In this document: positions 33,090 through 44,600 of the stretch, one piece after another
Layout of the letters: the number at the start of each line of letters is the position of its first letter
Numbering within the stretch: position 1 is the first letter of the stretch
Assembly (NCBI GenBank): GCA_008828725.1
Contig: MEHQ01003762.1
Coordinates: 397,091-461,090 of the forward strand
DNA: 64,000 nt
Direction of reading: 5' to 3'
Origin: Saccharina japonica
Lineage: Eukaryota; Sar; Phaeophyceae; Laminariales; Laminariaceae
Notes under the pieces: generated by a model
What the model saw: the letters and a program-made list of their open reading frames with translations, nothing else
Told to the model about the DNA's origin: nothing
Databases searched by the model: none
Program-made: the position numbers and the translations under genes

Positions 33090-33271
33090 GTGTACTCATG
33101 TCGTCGCGCCCTTAGTCGTATGACCATAGACCCTCGCATCCCTACAATGCCGGGACGGGGCACGCTGGGTTTTTACCGACCAGGCAAACATTGCTTGCAC
33201 CAAGCGCGAAGCGGAACGTGAGGTCTTGGGCGGGTCACCTGAAGGGTGAGCGGCATCCTACTGAGAGAGGC
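33090..33271 (-). repeat. Dispersed ~200-bp repeat, minus copy
   Basis: Starts at a G-run, then TGTACTCATGTCGTCG, ACAATGCCGGGACGGGGCAC, GCGAAGCGG and GGGTGAGCGGCATCCTACTG. Confidence 0.8.
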
Positions 33272-33433
33272 GTACTCACTCATTGATCATTGATTGCCAT
33301 ATATAGTCATGGGGCCATTGACCACACATCGCTTTCGAGGCGGAGAACCCGTTCCCACTCTAAATAGAGACACCTCCAACATTTGGAGCGCTCTCTGCGT
33401 TTCTTCCTCACTTTACATATTAAAATTCCCGTT

Positions 33434-33435
<2 letters not shown>

Positions 33436-33481
<46 letters not shown>
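33436..33481. repeat. (CAG)n microsatellite
   Basis: Fifteen or so CAG/GCA units. The poly-Gln and poly-Ala frames here are not supported as genes. Confidence 0.95.
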
Positions 33482-33499
33482 TATAAGGGCATTTCTTAT

Positions 33500-34395
33500 C
33501 GGAGCCATAGATGTCCAAATTTTCCAAGTTTTCCAAAAACAAATTTCGCGCGATTTTCAATATTCCCATTTTTTCAATTTCCAATATTTCCAGTATTATT
33601 TCCAATATTTCCTCTTTTTTTTTTTTTTTTTGGAAAAACATATTGGAAATTACGGAAAAAAACTGTTCGATAATAATGGCCCAAAGGCGGCTGCTGCTGC
33701 TACCTCGGTTGAGTGAGCACGTTGACCCGACCTGACCTGACCTGACCCCTGAGAGGAGCAGGCAGGTGCGGTGGAGATAGATATATAAGTAATCCCTCTC
33801 GGGTAGTGGTGAGATTTGCGGGAGCTGACTCACTACCAAAAATTTAACAGGAGGCTATACGCTTGCTGCCTGCCCACGCCGTGGTCGGTTATATCCGAGG
33901 AGCGCGAACTAAAACTCTCGATCTGTTTCTACTTACAGCGCTCGCGCACAGCAGCAGTGTCGTAAACCCCTCTGACCGAAAAACATTTTACTGGTACGTC
34001 GTACACATTTCGCTCTCTAACATTGTCTCTAAAGATAAAAAAATAAGACGGGTACGTACAAAGTATTACATTTCCGACCACACTCAGCAGTGGCAAAGGA
34101 AACAAAATATCAAGCACGCCCCTCCTACCACAACGACAACAAAACTACGACAAACATCCCATCGACTGTACCCCCCCCCCCAAAAAACCCCCCCCCCCCC
34201 CCCCGCTCTCCAACCGTTGATACAAAAACGGGCACGAAGTATTACATTTCCGGCCACACTCAGCAATGGCAAAGGAAACAAAATATCAAACACGCCCCTC
34301 CTACTACAACAACAAAACTACGACAAACATCCCATCGACCGCCCCCCCCCCCCCCCCCCAAACACGCCTCCCCTCCCACTCTCCAACCGTGTCAG
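33500..34395. other. Low-complexity stretch before the 34.4-kb exon
   Basis: AATATTTCC-type imperfect repeats (33520-33660), then a ~170-bp direct duplication: AAGTATTACATTTCCG, CACTCAGCA.TGGCAAAGGA and CACGCCCCTCCTAC occur at about 34061 and 34229, each followed by long C-runs. No exon supported. Confidence 0.6.
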
Positions 34396-34584
34396 AGAGT
34401 GACGGTGGATGGAAGCACTGTCATCGCGAAGTCCGGGCCTTTTAGGTGGGAGCCCCTCAACAGAGTTTTGTACTGGCGGGCCAAGGATCAAGGATACGAG
34501 CTACACGTAACAGACGACGGCATCATGGTTCAACTTCGAGGACGCACCGTGTGGGAGGTTGATGTCCACGATGTAATGGACTGA
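34396..34584 (+). CDS. Probable terminal coding exon, function unknown
   Basis: Acceptor CCGTGTCAG, phase 0, 62 codons and a TGA stop at 34582-34584. The peptide (VTVDGSTVIAKSGPFRW, LYWRAKDQGYELHVTDDGI, VQLRGRTVWEVDVHDVMD) has alternating beta-strand character with repeated DG turns and Trp residues, faintly like beta-prism lectin repeats. I do not assign the family. Its phase fits the exon ending at 32827. The last 20 or so coding bases are the first unit of the minisatellite that follows. Confidence 0.45.
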   Translation, partial: RVTVDGSTVIAKSGPFRWEPLNRVLYWRAKDQGYELHVTDDGIMVQLRGRTVWEVDVHDVMD

Positions 34585-35025
34585 GCCTACGCACTGCATT
34601 TTTCTTGTGTTTTATGTGATGTCCAGGGGATAACGGACTGAGCATATATGCTGCTTTCGTGTGTTTTCTTTGATGTCAAGGGGATAATGGACTGAGCCTC
34701 CTGCTTTCGTGTGTTTTTCTTTGATGTCCAGAGGATAATGGACTGAGCCTGCTGCTTTAGTACGTTTTCTTTGATATCTAGGACATAATGGGCTGAGCCT
34801 GTGTGCTTTCGTGTGTTTTTCTTTGATGTCCGGGGGATTATGGACTGAGCCTCCTGCTTTCGTGTGTGTTTCTTTGATGTCCAGGGGATAATGGACTGAG
34901 CCTGCTGCTTTAGTGCGTTTTCTTTGATATCTAGGACTTAATGGGCTGAGCCGACTGCTTTCGTGTGGTTTCTCTGATGTCCAGGACATAGTGGACTGAG
35001 CCTACTGCTTTAGTGCGTTTTCTTT
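34563..35025. repeat. Minisatellite of ~57-bp units starting inside the stop-codon exon
   Basis: About eight units, each with TTGATGTCCAGGGGATAATG, GACTGAGCCT and CTGCTTTCGTGTGTTTT. Two unit types alternate (GATGTCCAGG.GATAATG and GATATCTAGGA.TAATG), giving a higher-order pattern. The first unit overlaps the codons of the terminal DVHDVMD-stop. Confidence 0.85.
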
Positions 35026-35689
35026 CTTCTGCGTGTCTTTTTCTTGTCTCGAGTTGTTTTATCCTCTGGGGGGTGGTTACTGTAGAGGTGTAGAGGTAGA
35101 GGCTAAGCTTGTGTACCCACCCGCCCACCTGCATACGTACGAGGTACGGTACGTCTACGCGGCCGTTTTGCGATTGTGCCCGAAATGCAACAACAACAAC
35201 TTCGAGGACGAATCATGCGCGGTGTTGATTGGCGGCGCTGAAATTATGGGTTTTGAATCTGTCTGCTATTTGCGCTCGGTGTTGATTGGCGGCGCTGAAA
35301 TTATGGGAAAATATGAAGCTGTAAATTTGCTGGGGCATAGTCGTGGGTGCTTTCACACGCTTTTTCGCGGCGCCGCCGTGGTGAAGCACACTCTTTGCTA
35401 GCGCTTTTCGAGAACGTTTGAGCACTGCCTCTTAGTCGTGGTTGAATAGGGTCGCCGCTTGACAGCGGGAGCGGGTCAACCCGAGCACCCCTCCTCAGGA
35501 GCGACGGGGGGTGTTCGTATGTCATGCATGGCCGTAGTCTTTAGGGGCAGCGGGCGGGGGATACTCCGTATCCGAGCACTTAAAAGAGATGCATGCGGGG
35601 GTGTTTTTATGGCATGGATGGCTGTAGGCGGCGGCGGGAGGGGGCTTATCCATGTTCAAGCATCTACGAGAGAGGCCTGCGGGGGTGTT
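35026..35689. other. Unassigned stretch with short direct repeat
   Basis: GGTGTTGATTGGCGGCGCTG occurs at 35220 and 35279. Downstream, GGGGGTGTT and CATGCATGGCCGTAG-type words are worn pieces of the ~200-bp repeat family. No supported gene. Confidence 0.45.
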
Positions 35690-35875
35690 CTCAATGTCAT
35701 GCATTGCCGTAGGCGTATGACCATAGACCCTCGCATTCCTACAGCGCCGGGACAAAGCATGAAGGACCAAGCAGACGCTGCTTACACTAAGCGCGAAGCG
35801 CCGTGAGGCTATCCGTTCAGCGAGAGTGGCATCAAGGGCAAGCTGCATCCCCCAATAAGAACCGCTTGTGAGGTG
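35690..35875 (-). repeat. Dispersed ~200-bp repeat, minus copy
   Basis: GTATGACCATAGACCCTCGC, GCGCCGGGACAAAGCATG, TAAGCGCGAAGCG and CAATAAGAACCGCTTGTGAG. This copy shows most of the full unit. Confidence 0.8.
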
Positions 35876-36274
35876 GACGTTCTTAACGAAACAACAAACA
35901 GCGGGGGGGAAAAAAACAGATGACGTCCTTTTTTTTTTCAAGTTGAACGACACATACAGCTGTGAAAATCGATTTTATGGAGGGGGGGGGGGTTGTCCAT
36001 GCCCAACAAATAGGACAGAGAGCATGCCCGTGCGTAATGCGACGACAGCCCAAACGGGAAAGCGGCTGTTTTTGGGGGGCGGAGGGGGGGGGTACTCATT
36101 TGTTGCATGCACACACCACTCTCTCTCACTACACGCCGCACAACGCATTATCTTCAGAACGGAGCGTGTGTGTATGGAGGGGGGAAGTGAGGGGATCCAT
36201 GTCCAAGCACCTACTCGCACGAGAGAGGCATGCCGTGTTGCGTAGTCGACACAAAAATACAAGCGGCTGGGGGG

Positions 36275-36395
36275 GGGTGTACTTCATTTTCATGCATGGC
36301 CGTAGTCGTATGACCATAGACCCTCGCATCCCAAAATGCCGGGACGGAGCATCCCGGGTTTTCACCGACCAGGCAGGGCTGGGGGGGTAACCCAT
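36275..36395 (-). repeat. Dispersed ~200-bp repeat, minus copy
   Basis: Starts after a G-run. Contains CATGGCCGTAGTCGTATGAC and AATGCCGGGACGGAGCATCC and ends at GACCAGGCAG followed by another G-run. The flanks carry a tandem CATGCCCAAGCACCTA-type word. Confidence 0.8.
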
Positions 36396-37036
36396 GCCCA
36401 AGCACCTACAGGTACGAGGGAGGCATGCCGTCGAGGTGCAGTCGACGACAAATTACAGGCGGCGCCGTGTTGCGTGCAAAATACGCATTCTATTTACGAT
36501 AACAGGTACTAGCCCTTTTCGGCCCTACATTTTCTGACGCACGGGGGAGGGGTCCTCAACTGTGGGCCGATCAAAAATCGTCGGAAAGAGGTAAAAACGA
36601 GACAGCACAAAACAAAGTGGGCACAAACTTGAAACATTTTACCAGGTGCTTCGTTCATATCAAGTATCATTTTTTTTTGACGTTCCATCTAAAGTCGCAT
36701 CAAGCTTTCACGCTCGACCACTTTCTGGATAAGCCGGGATTGTTAAGGGCATCCACCCCCCCCCTCTCCCCAGCCGACAACATTTATTATAGCACACCTT
36801 GGTAGGAACCGCGCAAAAATCATGTCGAGCTTCATCCAATTTGAAAAACACTTCCCCACGACCCAAGGTAAAGTGCTTTCATAGATCGAACGAAAGACCC
36901 AGGGTAAAAAAAAACACGTACATATATATATACGATGTCACTTCGTACCAGGGCATAGCATACCAAGTATGTATACGTGGTACATATAGGTACCAGGTAT
37001 GTGGTACTACGGCGATATTTTTTATCTTGTGACCTG
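36396..37036. other. Unassigned stretch
   Basis: No exon recognised. Contains several TACCAGGTA-type palindromes (36647, 36990) and an AT-rich TATATATATACGATG segment near 36922. Confidence 0.4.
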
Positions 37037-37290
37037 AAATTGACGCGTGCTATGATAGAAATACTCTACCAGGTACTTTTGTTTTGGCTGAAATGTTTTC
37101 AGAATGGTTTTAGGGGACTCCTAACCTAAATCCGTCGGACGTTAACTCTCGTGTTGGTTTCTTTCTCATTGCATACTTTCAACAGCATCGGGCAGCACTT
37201 GTATTTCCCTCCTAAATCAGCGTGCAGGCTACTGCAGGTATAGAGCTTCTCAAGTGATCACCCTCAGAAGGCAAAAACACGGTGCACCTG
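37037..37290 (+). repeat. Dispersed GAGCTCCTCAAG-type repeat copy
   Basis: GCGTGCTATGATAGAAATAC, TTTTGGCTGAAATGTTTTCA, AATCCGTCGGACGTTAAC and TATAGAGCTTCTCAAGTGAT follow the order of the copy at 4608-5190. Confidence 0.55.
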
Positions 37291-37519
37291 CATGCAGGCT
37301 ACCGTGAGCATGCATCAATTACTTCCTCATACCAACCAAAAACCGGGAGGAAGTCGCATTATACATAGCTGCCGTTGTTTTTTCTTGACACAAACGCAAG
37401 TACCTCATCGTACTGTTGGAGGCAAGCTAACAAGGCTATGGCATTCCGGGTTTCCCACACCGCGGACGGCGGTACCACGCCGTAGAAGGGTCTGTGCTTA
37501 TCACGCCAAGGCCAGCTTC

Positions 37520-37700
37520 CGCCCCCCAGGATGCAGCTCACCCTCCACGCGACTCGCCCAATACCCCACGGCGCTTCGCGTTTGGCGCTACGTAGCAATG
37601 TCTGCCTGGTCGGTGAAAGCCCGACATGCTCCGTCCCGGCATTGTAGGGATGCGAGGGTCTATGGTCACACGACTACGGCCGTGCACGACATGAGTACAC
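37520..37700 (+). repeat. Dispersed ~200-bp repeat, plus copy
   Basis: A C-run, then AGGATGCAGCTCACCCTCCA, CTCGCCCAATACCCCACGGC, CTGCCTGGTCGGTGAAAGCC and GACTACGGCCGTGCACGACA. This is the most complete plus-strand copy. Confidence 0.85.
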
Positions 37701-37739
37701 CTCGCCCCCTCTCCCATCTTCAATGTGCCTCAAATTACA

Positions 37740-38005
37740 ACGGAATCCCCCCCCCCCCCCCCCCCCGCTCCGTTTTTCATGTATACGACAACAATGCCTC
37801 CAGATATACCAGAAACCTATCCCCCCCCCCCCCTCCGTTTTTCATGCGTCCCACAATAACCGCCTCATAATTTAACGGAAACCCCATCATCACGTCAAGA
37901 GAACCCCATCATCGCGCCAAGAGAGGGCGCGCGATACACACTACGGAGGGGAGAGAGAGGCGGGGGGGGGGGGGGGGGGNNNNNGGGGGGGGCGGGGGGG
38001 GGGGG

Positions 38006-38063
<58 letters not shown>
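37740..38063. repeat. Poly-C and poly-G blocks with assembly gap
   Basis: Two C-runs (37748-37767, 37821-37832) each followed by CTCCGTTTTTCATG, then a nearly pure G-run of about 100 bp from 37962, interrupted by five Ns (37980-37984). The true length is unknown. Confidence 0.95.
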
Positions 38064-38064
<1 letters not shown>

Positions 38065-38560
38065 GAAAAAGCACGATGGACGGAGCCGCCTCAATAGCCT
38101 CGAAAGCATCCCCCACTACTGCCACTACTGCCGCAGTAGTAAATTACAACAATATGTACACTCTTCTACAACAGTAGAAACTACAGCGGTCACTCTATAG
38201 TGTGAACAATACCGGCACTATAAAGGCAACCGGCACTACTTCGCACACTGCCACACTGGTCAATCCCTCACCAGGTACCACTCTGTCCGGAAATATAAGC
38301 ACCGTTTTTATTGAACGTTGATGTAGAAAAGGTGCTTGTGTTTCGGTACAGAGTGGTATGTGCCAAGCGATTCTATATAGGCGCACTATAGCGGGCAGCC
38401 GGCACTATTCAACCGGCACTGTAGAGGGACCACTACTGCTTTAATCCAATACGTAACATATTTCACAGGCACTATAGTGGGTGACCGGCACTATTCAACA
38501 GGCACTATAGAGGGATATTACTGTGACTGCTGCATTACTCTTTGAAGTACGATAGGGGCG
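38064..38560. other. Region 3' of the RRP7 gene
   Basis: Contains several scattered GGCACTATAG / CCGGCACTATTCAAC units (38215, 38382-38425, 38467-38515). I see no gene. The RRP7 3' UTR would lie here on the minus strand. Confidence 0.5.
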
Positions 38561-38668
38561 TTAGAAGGGCCTGAACTTGCGCTGTTCTTTCATCTTTGCC
38601 ACCCTGGCCTTGTCCTGCTCGAACTTGGACCTGAGCGTGGCCAGCTGCTCTCTTCTCGACTCGCGCAT
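38561..38668 (-). CDS. RRP7: RRP7 exon 6 (last)
   Basis: Acceptor TATTACCAG, 35 codons and TAA (38561-38563). Encodes MRESRREQLATLRSKFEQDK and the final KFRPF signature. Confidence 0.93.
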   Translation of the reverse strand: MRESRREQLATLRSKFEQDKARVAKMKEQRKFRPF

Positions 38669-41600
38669 CTGGTAATACGAATCATCACGGGCAAACCAAG
38701 GTAGGGTAGGGTAAGGCAAGGCATAGGGGGTAAGATAAGGTAAAGCAAGACGCAAAGGAAGGCAATGCAATGTAAGGCAAGGCACGAAAACGTAGGTCGT
38801 GTTAACGCAAGACAAGGTAAGGCCAGGGCAAGTCAGGGCAAGGCGCCATTCAGTCAGTCAGTCTCACCAACCAGACGCATAAACAAAAACCCCAATCTGA
38901 ATCCCGCTACGCCCTAACAGCCGCTGCTACCGCCGACAAAAAGAGGCAAGAACCCCATCTCTCCCCTAATCCATACATACCGTTCCGCATCCACGGGAGT
39001 TCCAGGAGAAAACGGTGCATGTTCTCACAGGTTGATGATTTTGATGGAATGCGCAACTCCTGGGGTTGAGGGAGGTAGATACAGTACAGCAACTTAGCCA
39101 GCAACTGGACTGGTCGGTACCCATCCAACACCTCAGCAAAAGCAGGAGTCTTTACTAGGGTGAGTACCAAGTAGACTCGGGGGGAGTACCGGGCAACCGA
39201 ACCCGATCATGTTGGCCATATCATACCCGGGTACACCCAGCGTATAATACGTGCATGTGTACAGGTAGCCCTTTCCTTTCGCTGGTCGTTATGCCTTCGT
39301 TTTTTGGGGCTGCATAGACCTCATCATTCCAACGGCTGGTAGGCCGTTCGTTTTTATCACCTGCACGAAACGTCATCGGATTTTACCTTGCGTCACCCCC
39401 CACCCCAAGTCCGAATGCCTTCCTCCGATTGAAAACCTTGTAAACCCTACTGAACAAAAGCTTTGACATACTCGTACAAAAAAATCATCAAAACCTTACG
39501 CTTACGTACCTGGAATCTGTAAAAGTCGGTCAGCTCCCCGGCGCCGCCTCTCCGCTTCTTCTTGTCCCCCGCAACGCCTGATTCTGCCTCGGAGGGGTTG
39601 CCGCTATTTCTTCCCCTCTTTCTCTTGTAGGTAACCGTCACGAAACCGTCGTCGTCTTCGGGGCTTTCGATCATAGCTTTTCTCTCCGCTATTTCCGCCG
39701 CCTCTTCCTGCTCGAAACCCTGCAGGGCAGAGTCTACCTCCGCCTGAAAACAGACAAAAAAAAACGTACATATGATTATTAATATATACCAACACGTCAA
39801 CTAATTCCAACTAATAACGAAAGTCGGGAATTTGTACCAACTTATAAGACGGCGGTAACAGGGACATGCTTCACCAGCCGGAGGACGAGTCTAAACTATG
39901 GTGTCACAAGCTCAATTCAACCCTAGGGGGGGTGGGGGGCGGCTCCGGTGGGGGAGGGGGTTACCATGGCCAGAAAGCCATGCCTGGCCAGAAAGCCATG
40001 CCTTCACGTATTTTACAGTGAAAAAAACGCTGGAGCCCTACGAGTCAGTACTTAGGTACGAGTATCAATCCCGAGCCAAATGTCAAACACAGTAGTGGTA
40101 CACAATTGAAAAGTAATCAATAACGAGCGTAGTTAGCACCCCTAGGCATCAATCCCGACCTAAAAGCCACACACAGCGGTAAAAGATTGAAAACTCGTCC
40201 ATGGCGAGCGAAAGGATGGCTATAGGATGCCCCCCCCGTAAGTGACCCGATTTCATGCTTCATCGTTCACTACTACGTCGTACGCATAGTATTTTACGTA
40301 TAATAGTGGACCCCCGATCACTCTGGACTTATATTATCTTCCACTTATATCAAGTATTCGGTAATATGAGTATTTCGTATTAATAGTAGTTTTTCACGTT
40401 AAGATAGTGGGACCCCGGCCTCGAAAAAAAAAAAAAAAAAACGTGAGCCGAACAAATTCCAAGCAAAGTGGCCACAAAATGGAGATGCAGTTACAACAAA
40501 AAGGTTAACAAACACGCTGACCGCGGTTATAACCCATTCAGAACTGAAAAATGTATCCCACTCTAATTCCAAGTAGTTTGTTCCCCCAAAAGGGGGACCG
40601 GTTCTTAGGGGGTTGAAAACTCAACTTGACGAGAAAAAAACAAAGCAGAAAAATGCATAGGGAGCGTTAACTCTACAAAAATGCCACAGTAAACGACAAA
40701 ACAACATAAAGGTGTATGTAGGGGATGGGAGTTGCGGGGACACCTTCCCTTACCTGCAGCGCCTGCCGCGGTGGGAAACTCCGTCGATGTCGCTGGATCA
40801 ACGCCGCGTAGCCACAAGTCTCGTCGCCGTTCTCGTCTCTTCAAAACGACCAAAACGAAAATACCAAATTGGCGGGCGGAAGGAGACGGCCGGACGGGAC
40901 CGGCGGGGAGGGGGTAGAGGGAAAATGTAAATTACGGGCGCTGTACGAATATATACATACTATTGGTCTAAAGATAAGGTTTTAAGTGGGGACCAATCAC
41001 AGTCAATTGGAAAGACGGATCATCTCTCTCATTCGCAAGGTGACGAACAGGGCAAAGATCGCGTTTTTCGAAAACAACGGCCGTAGTACACGAAGGGTAT
41101 ATACGACGGTGCCAAATTACACACCGGGGATGCAATTAAAACTTTGCACACCCTCTGCTCTGCTCTCCCGCTTGGCACCTGGTTCCACCCCGATCTGAAC
41201 CCTCCAAGCCCCCACCCCTCGGTCAATAATAAGCCGCTGGCAAAGCGGACCAAGCAGCCTGATATGATGACACGCCAACCTGGTCTCCATCAAAACCAAG
41301 CAGTTTCTACCAAACGGCCACATCAAAAACCAATAAACTATATCGTGAAGAAAAATATACTATCCAAAAGGGCGTGGCAGAGTTTATTCGCGTTTATTAC
41401 CCGGTGTGCAAAATTAGCATGTTCCCTCCCCATTCGAGACAATAATGGGTTTCGTAAAAAAAAAAAAAAAAATCGGCATTTTTACCTGTTTTCGTCGTCT
41501 GGGGCTTCTTTTTCGACGCCACCGCCGCTGTGTTCTTCACCTTCTTCATCTTCTTGGCCTTCCCCCATTGCATCTCCGCTTGCCGACGCGGGTTCTTGTT

Positions 41601-44600
41601 TCTTGTCCTCCCCCTCTAGGACACCCGAAGGCAGCTCTTCGAGGGCTAGCGCTTGCTGCACCCCCTTCGTTGACGAGAAGCTGTGGGAACACATTGGGGG
41701 TACATGCATAAGTCGCAGAAAAGGAGAAACGCCTCTAGTTATATAACTCCATATGATATAGCCCTCTTGGTGCTGCAAATCGTGTCCTACACTAATTCCA
41801 AGTAATTTGTCCGGAATAACGTGGGTGCCGCTCCAAAAAGAGTTAGAGGTGTGATTCCACTTTAATACCCCTTGCTGTCTAAGGGGATAAAACTAGTTGG
41901 AGCCCATTTGTAGGTATGCGTTTTTTTACAGTCAGTGTACTATACTGTACCAGTAGTGAAAAGGGCGAACCCAAACACACCTCGGACAGATAGATCATCT
42001 ACAGATAGATCATCTACAGATAGATCATGTAGAGATAGATCATCTAGAGATAGATGTGCATATAAGATATAAGCCAACCTGCCGTTGTGATAAGCTGTGT
42101 AGGATCTGTATATAAGCCAAAGCGTATCTTTTTGGAACCAAAAAGTATCATGTCACGTACGAACGTATCGTATACACCAGGTAAATTATTTGATTTAGTT
42201 CCAAGTCGATGTTAACCCGAGGCCCGTGGTATAATATAACTCTATAATTCACCATTCTGTACCTGGTAAGTCTATCCTCGTATCGTACCATATTTCATGC
42301 ATGTTCTCGTACTGGTGCATTTAATAGTACTCGGGGGTATCGCGAGGATATGGAAACACATATTCATAGTCAGACCGAGATAACTACAACACTACGTACC
42401 ACTATTTGTTTTTGAGTATTTACGTATCAATAGTGTCCTATTGTTATTCCTATAATGTAGAACGATGGCGACTCTCAGCGGCCGCTTAGGGCTAACGGCC
42501 GAGGGGTTGCGACACCGACCAGGTTTCGTTTTTTCTTAGCTCCTATTCAAGGCTTGCCTTCAGTCCCGCCTGTAGCCGTGGCTGTCAGGGGGTCAGGAGC
42601 TCTGACACTAAGGAGCTATTTACCAGAGGTACCGTGCTCACTGAAAAATTACAGCAGTAGACACCTTGGGTGCATCGGTACTGCATCACCGTCAAATAAA
42701 GCAACGGACTAATAAATAAATAAATGACTCGGCTACAGTAGTCGGGTTTGATAGACCAGCCCCTTTCGTGCAGTTGTCCGATGCTTGACAATTGCCTAAT
42801 ATCTGCCGGTCGCCCCGGTGGTCTAACTGGTAGCCACGAAGCCTGTAGGCCCGGATGTCGAGGGTTCGATTCTCCCCATGGAGGTTTTTATTCTCAAATG
42901 ACACCGTCTGTCGAGAGCGCATATTATAGCGTGGGTAAGCAAAATTCGACGAGGAGAGTTGACGAGAGAAGAAAGTGCTGAAATCTTCTCGCGATAAAAA
43001 TGCAAGGCAAGAACCGTAGTGGGGGAGGAGGGAGAAGGACGGAAGTGCGAAGATAAAAAATGGGATGGACAAAAAAAAAAAAAAATCTCACCGCAAAAAA
43101 TACGCGCTCTATTTGAGACTAGTGCTGTAGTGCTGTAGGCCTAACCACGGCGAAAGGTCCTTCTTGTAGCAATAATAATACCGCCTTCATAAGGCAAGCC
43201 CCACTACGTAGTAGGTGATGCTCGCCCTTGAACATGCGTTATCTTGCGTATGAGTGGACCATAGTGAGTAGGGTCTATCTACTATACACACAAAAAACCT
43301 ATATAATATGTGTGCCTATATTTACTAACTTTATTTGGTCCGGTTTACTATGGCCCTCCGTAATATCATTAGTATCATACCAAGATTGCAAATACGAGAT
43401 TCGACAAGACAAGACCTCACAGCGTAGCTGTGGCTTTATTTTCTTCTCTTACACTCGACTCGTATATTTACGTGCATATATAGATAGCAACGTAGTCAAA
43501 TAGGAACGCACCAGACGTGGGCAAATCTAGCGTTGCCCGCGGCCATCCCCTTCTTCGGCCCTGCCGCTGCTCCTGCTGGACGGGTACCCTCGGCGGAAGC
43601 TTGGACGTGCACGATGTCTCCGCACTGTGACAGCGCTCTTCGCAACCGCTTCTCGATCGTTTTTCGGCAGAGGTGTCCCCCTGCAAGCCCGCCGATCGTC
43701 GACAACAGGCGGGTAAAAACGTGCGCGCATGCAGCCGTGAGCAGGGGGGGCGGAACGGAACGAAGCGGAATGGCACCTGCAGTTAGTCTTGAGTGCAACG
43801 ACCTACCCATCCGCTAGAAATGAGAACGGTCGTTTTTCAACTCTGTTCTTTGTACTATGTACGTGAAGTACATATACCTGGTACGATGGGTGGTGTGCAT
43901 GTACAGTGTTGCGTTTGGAATAACCAGGGCTGTAACACGGCAATGCCGGGATGCTTATGTACGACGAAGCGCCAAGAGGGCCGCTGTCGGCGGAGCTTCA
44001 CACTTCAAGCCACGTACGAGCACCTGGTAAGTCTCTTACGGTACTCGCGTATGTATCTACAACACTTTACAGGGATACCGGTGCAGTGCTCCGGGAGTAT
44101 CAAGAATACTTGCAACATTAATACTGCGACAACAACGATAACATTGTAAGCAGTTTTTACTGTAAGTGCATACGTATAATATCATACCCGGTACTTGTAA
44201 GTACGGTCTGCTGTGTACGAAAGTAGTGTCCTATGATATTGTAATTCCTATAATGTAGAACGGTGGCGACTCTCAGCGGCCGCTTAGGGCTAACGGCCGA
44301 GGGGTTGCGACACCGACCAGGTTTCGTTTTTTCTTAGCTCCTATTCAAGGCTTGCCGTCAGTCCCACCTGTAGTAGCCGAGGCCGTCAGGGGGTCAGGGG
44401 CTCTGACACTAAGGAGCTATTTACTATTTACTATTTACCAGGTGTACCGTACATATATACCTACAGCCAGTAGTAAAAATAATCGTTTACAGTAATAATC
44501 GTTTAAAGTACGATCGTACGAAGCAACTAATAAACCGGTTCGGCTACGAGTACGCGCAGTCAAGCCATTCTCGGTACATGATTGAGTGTATGATACCTGC

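Noticed and set aside
37895-38125. Poly-proline minus-strand frame
   Set aside because: It is the complement of a poly-G run with an N gap of unknown length.
42805-42885. A genuine tRNA gene
   Set aside because: A and B boxes are present but the acceptor stem does not pair, and the sequence continues into a SINE body with an A-tail.
43793-44149. Cys-rich plus-strand frame with a GTAAGT donor at 44029
   Set aside because: It lies in RRP7 intron 1 on the opposite strand, has no recognised domain and no convincing partner exon.
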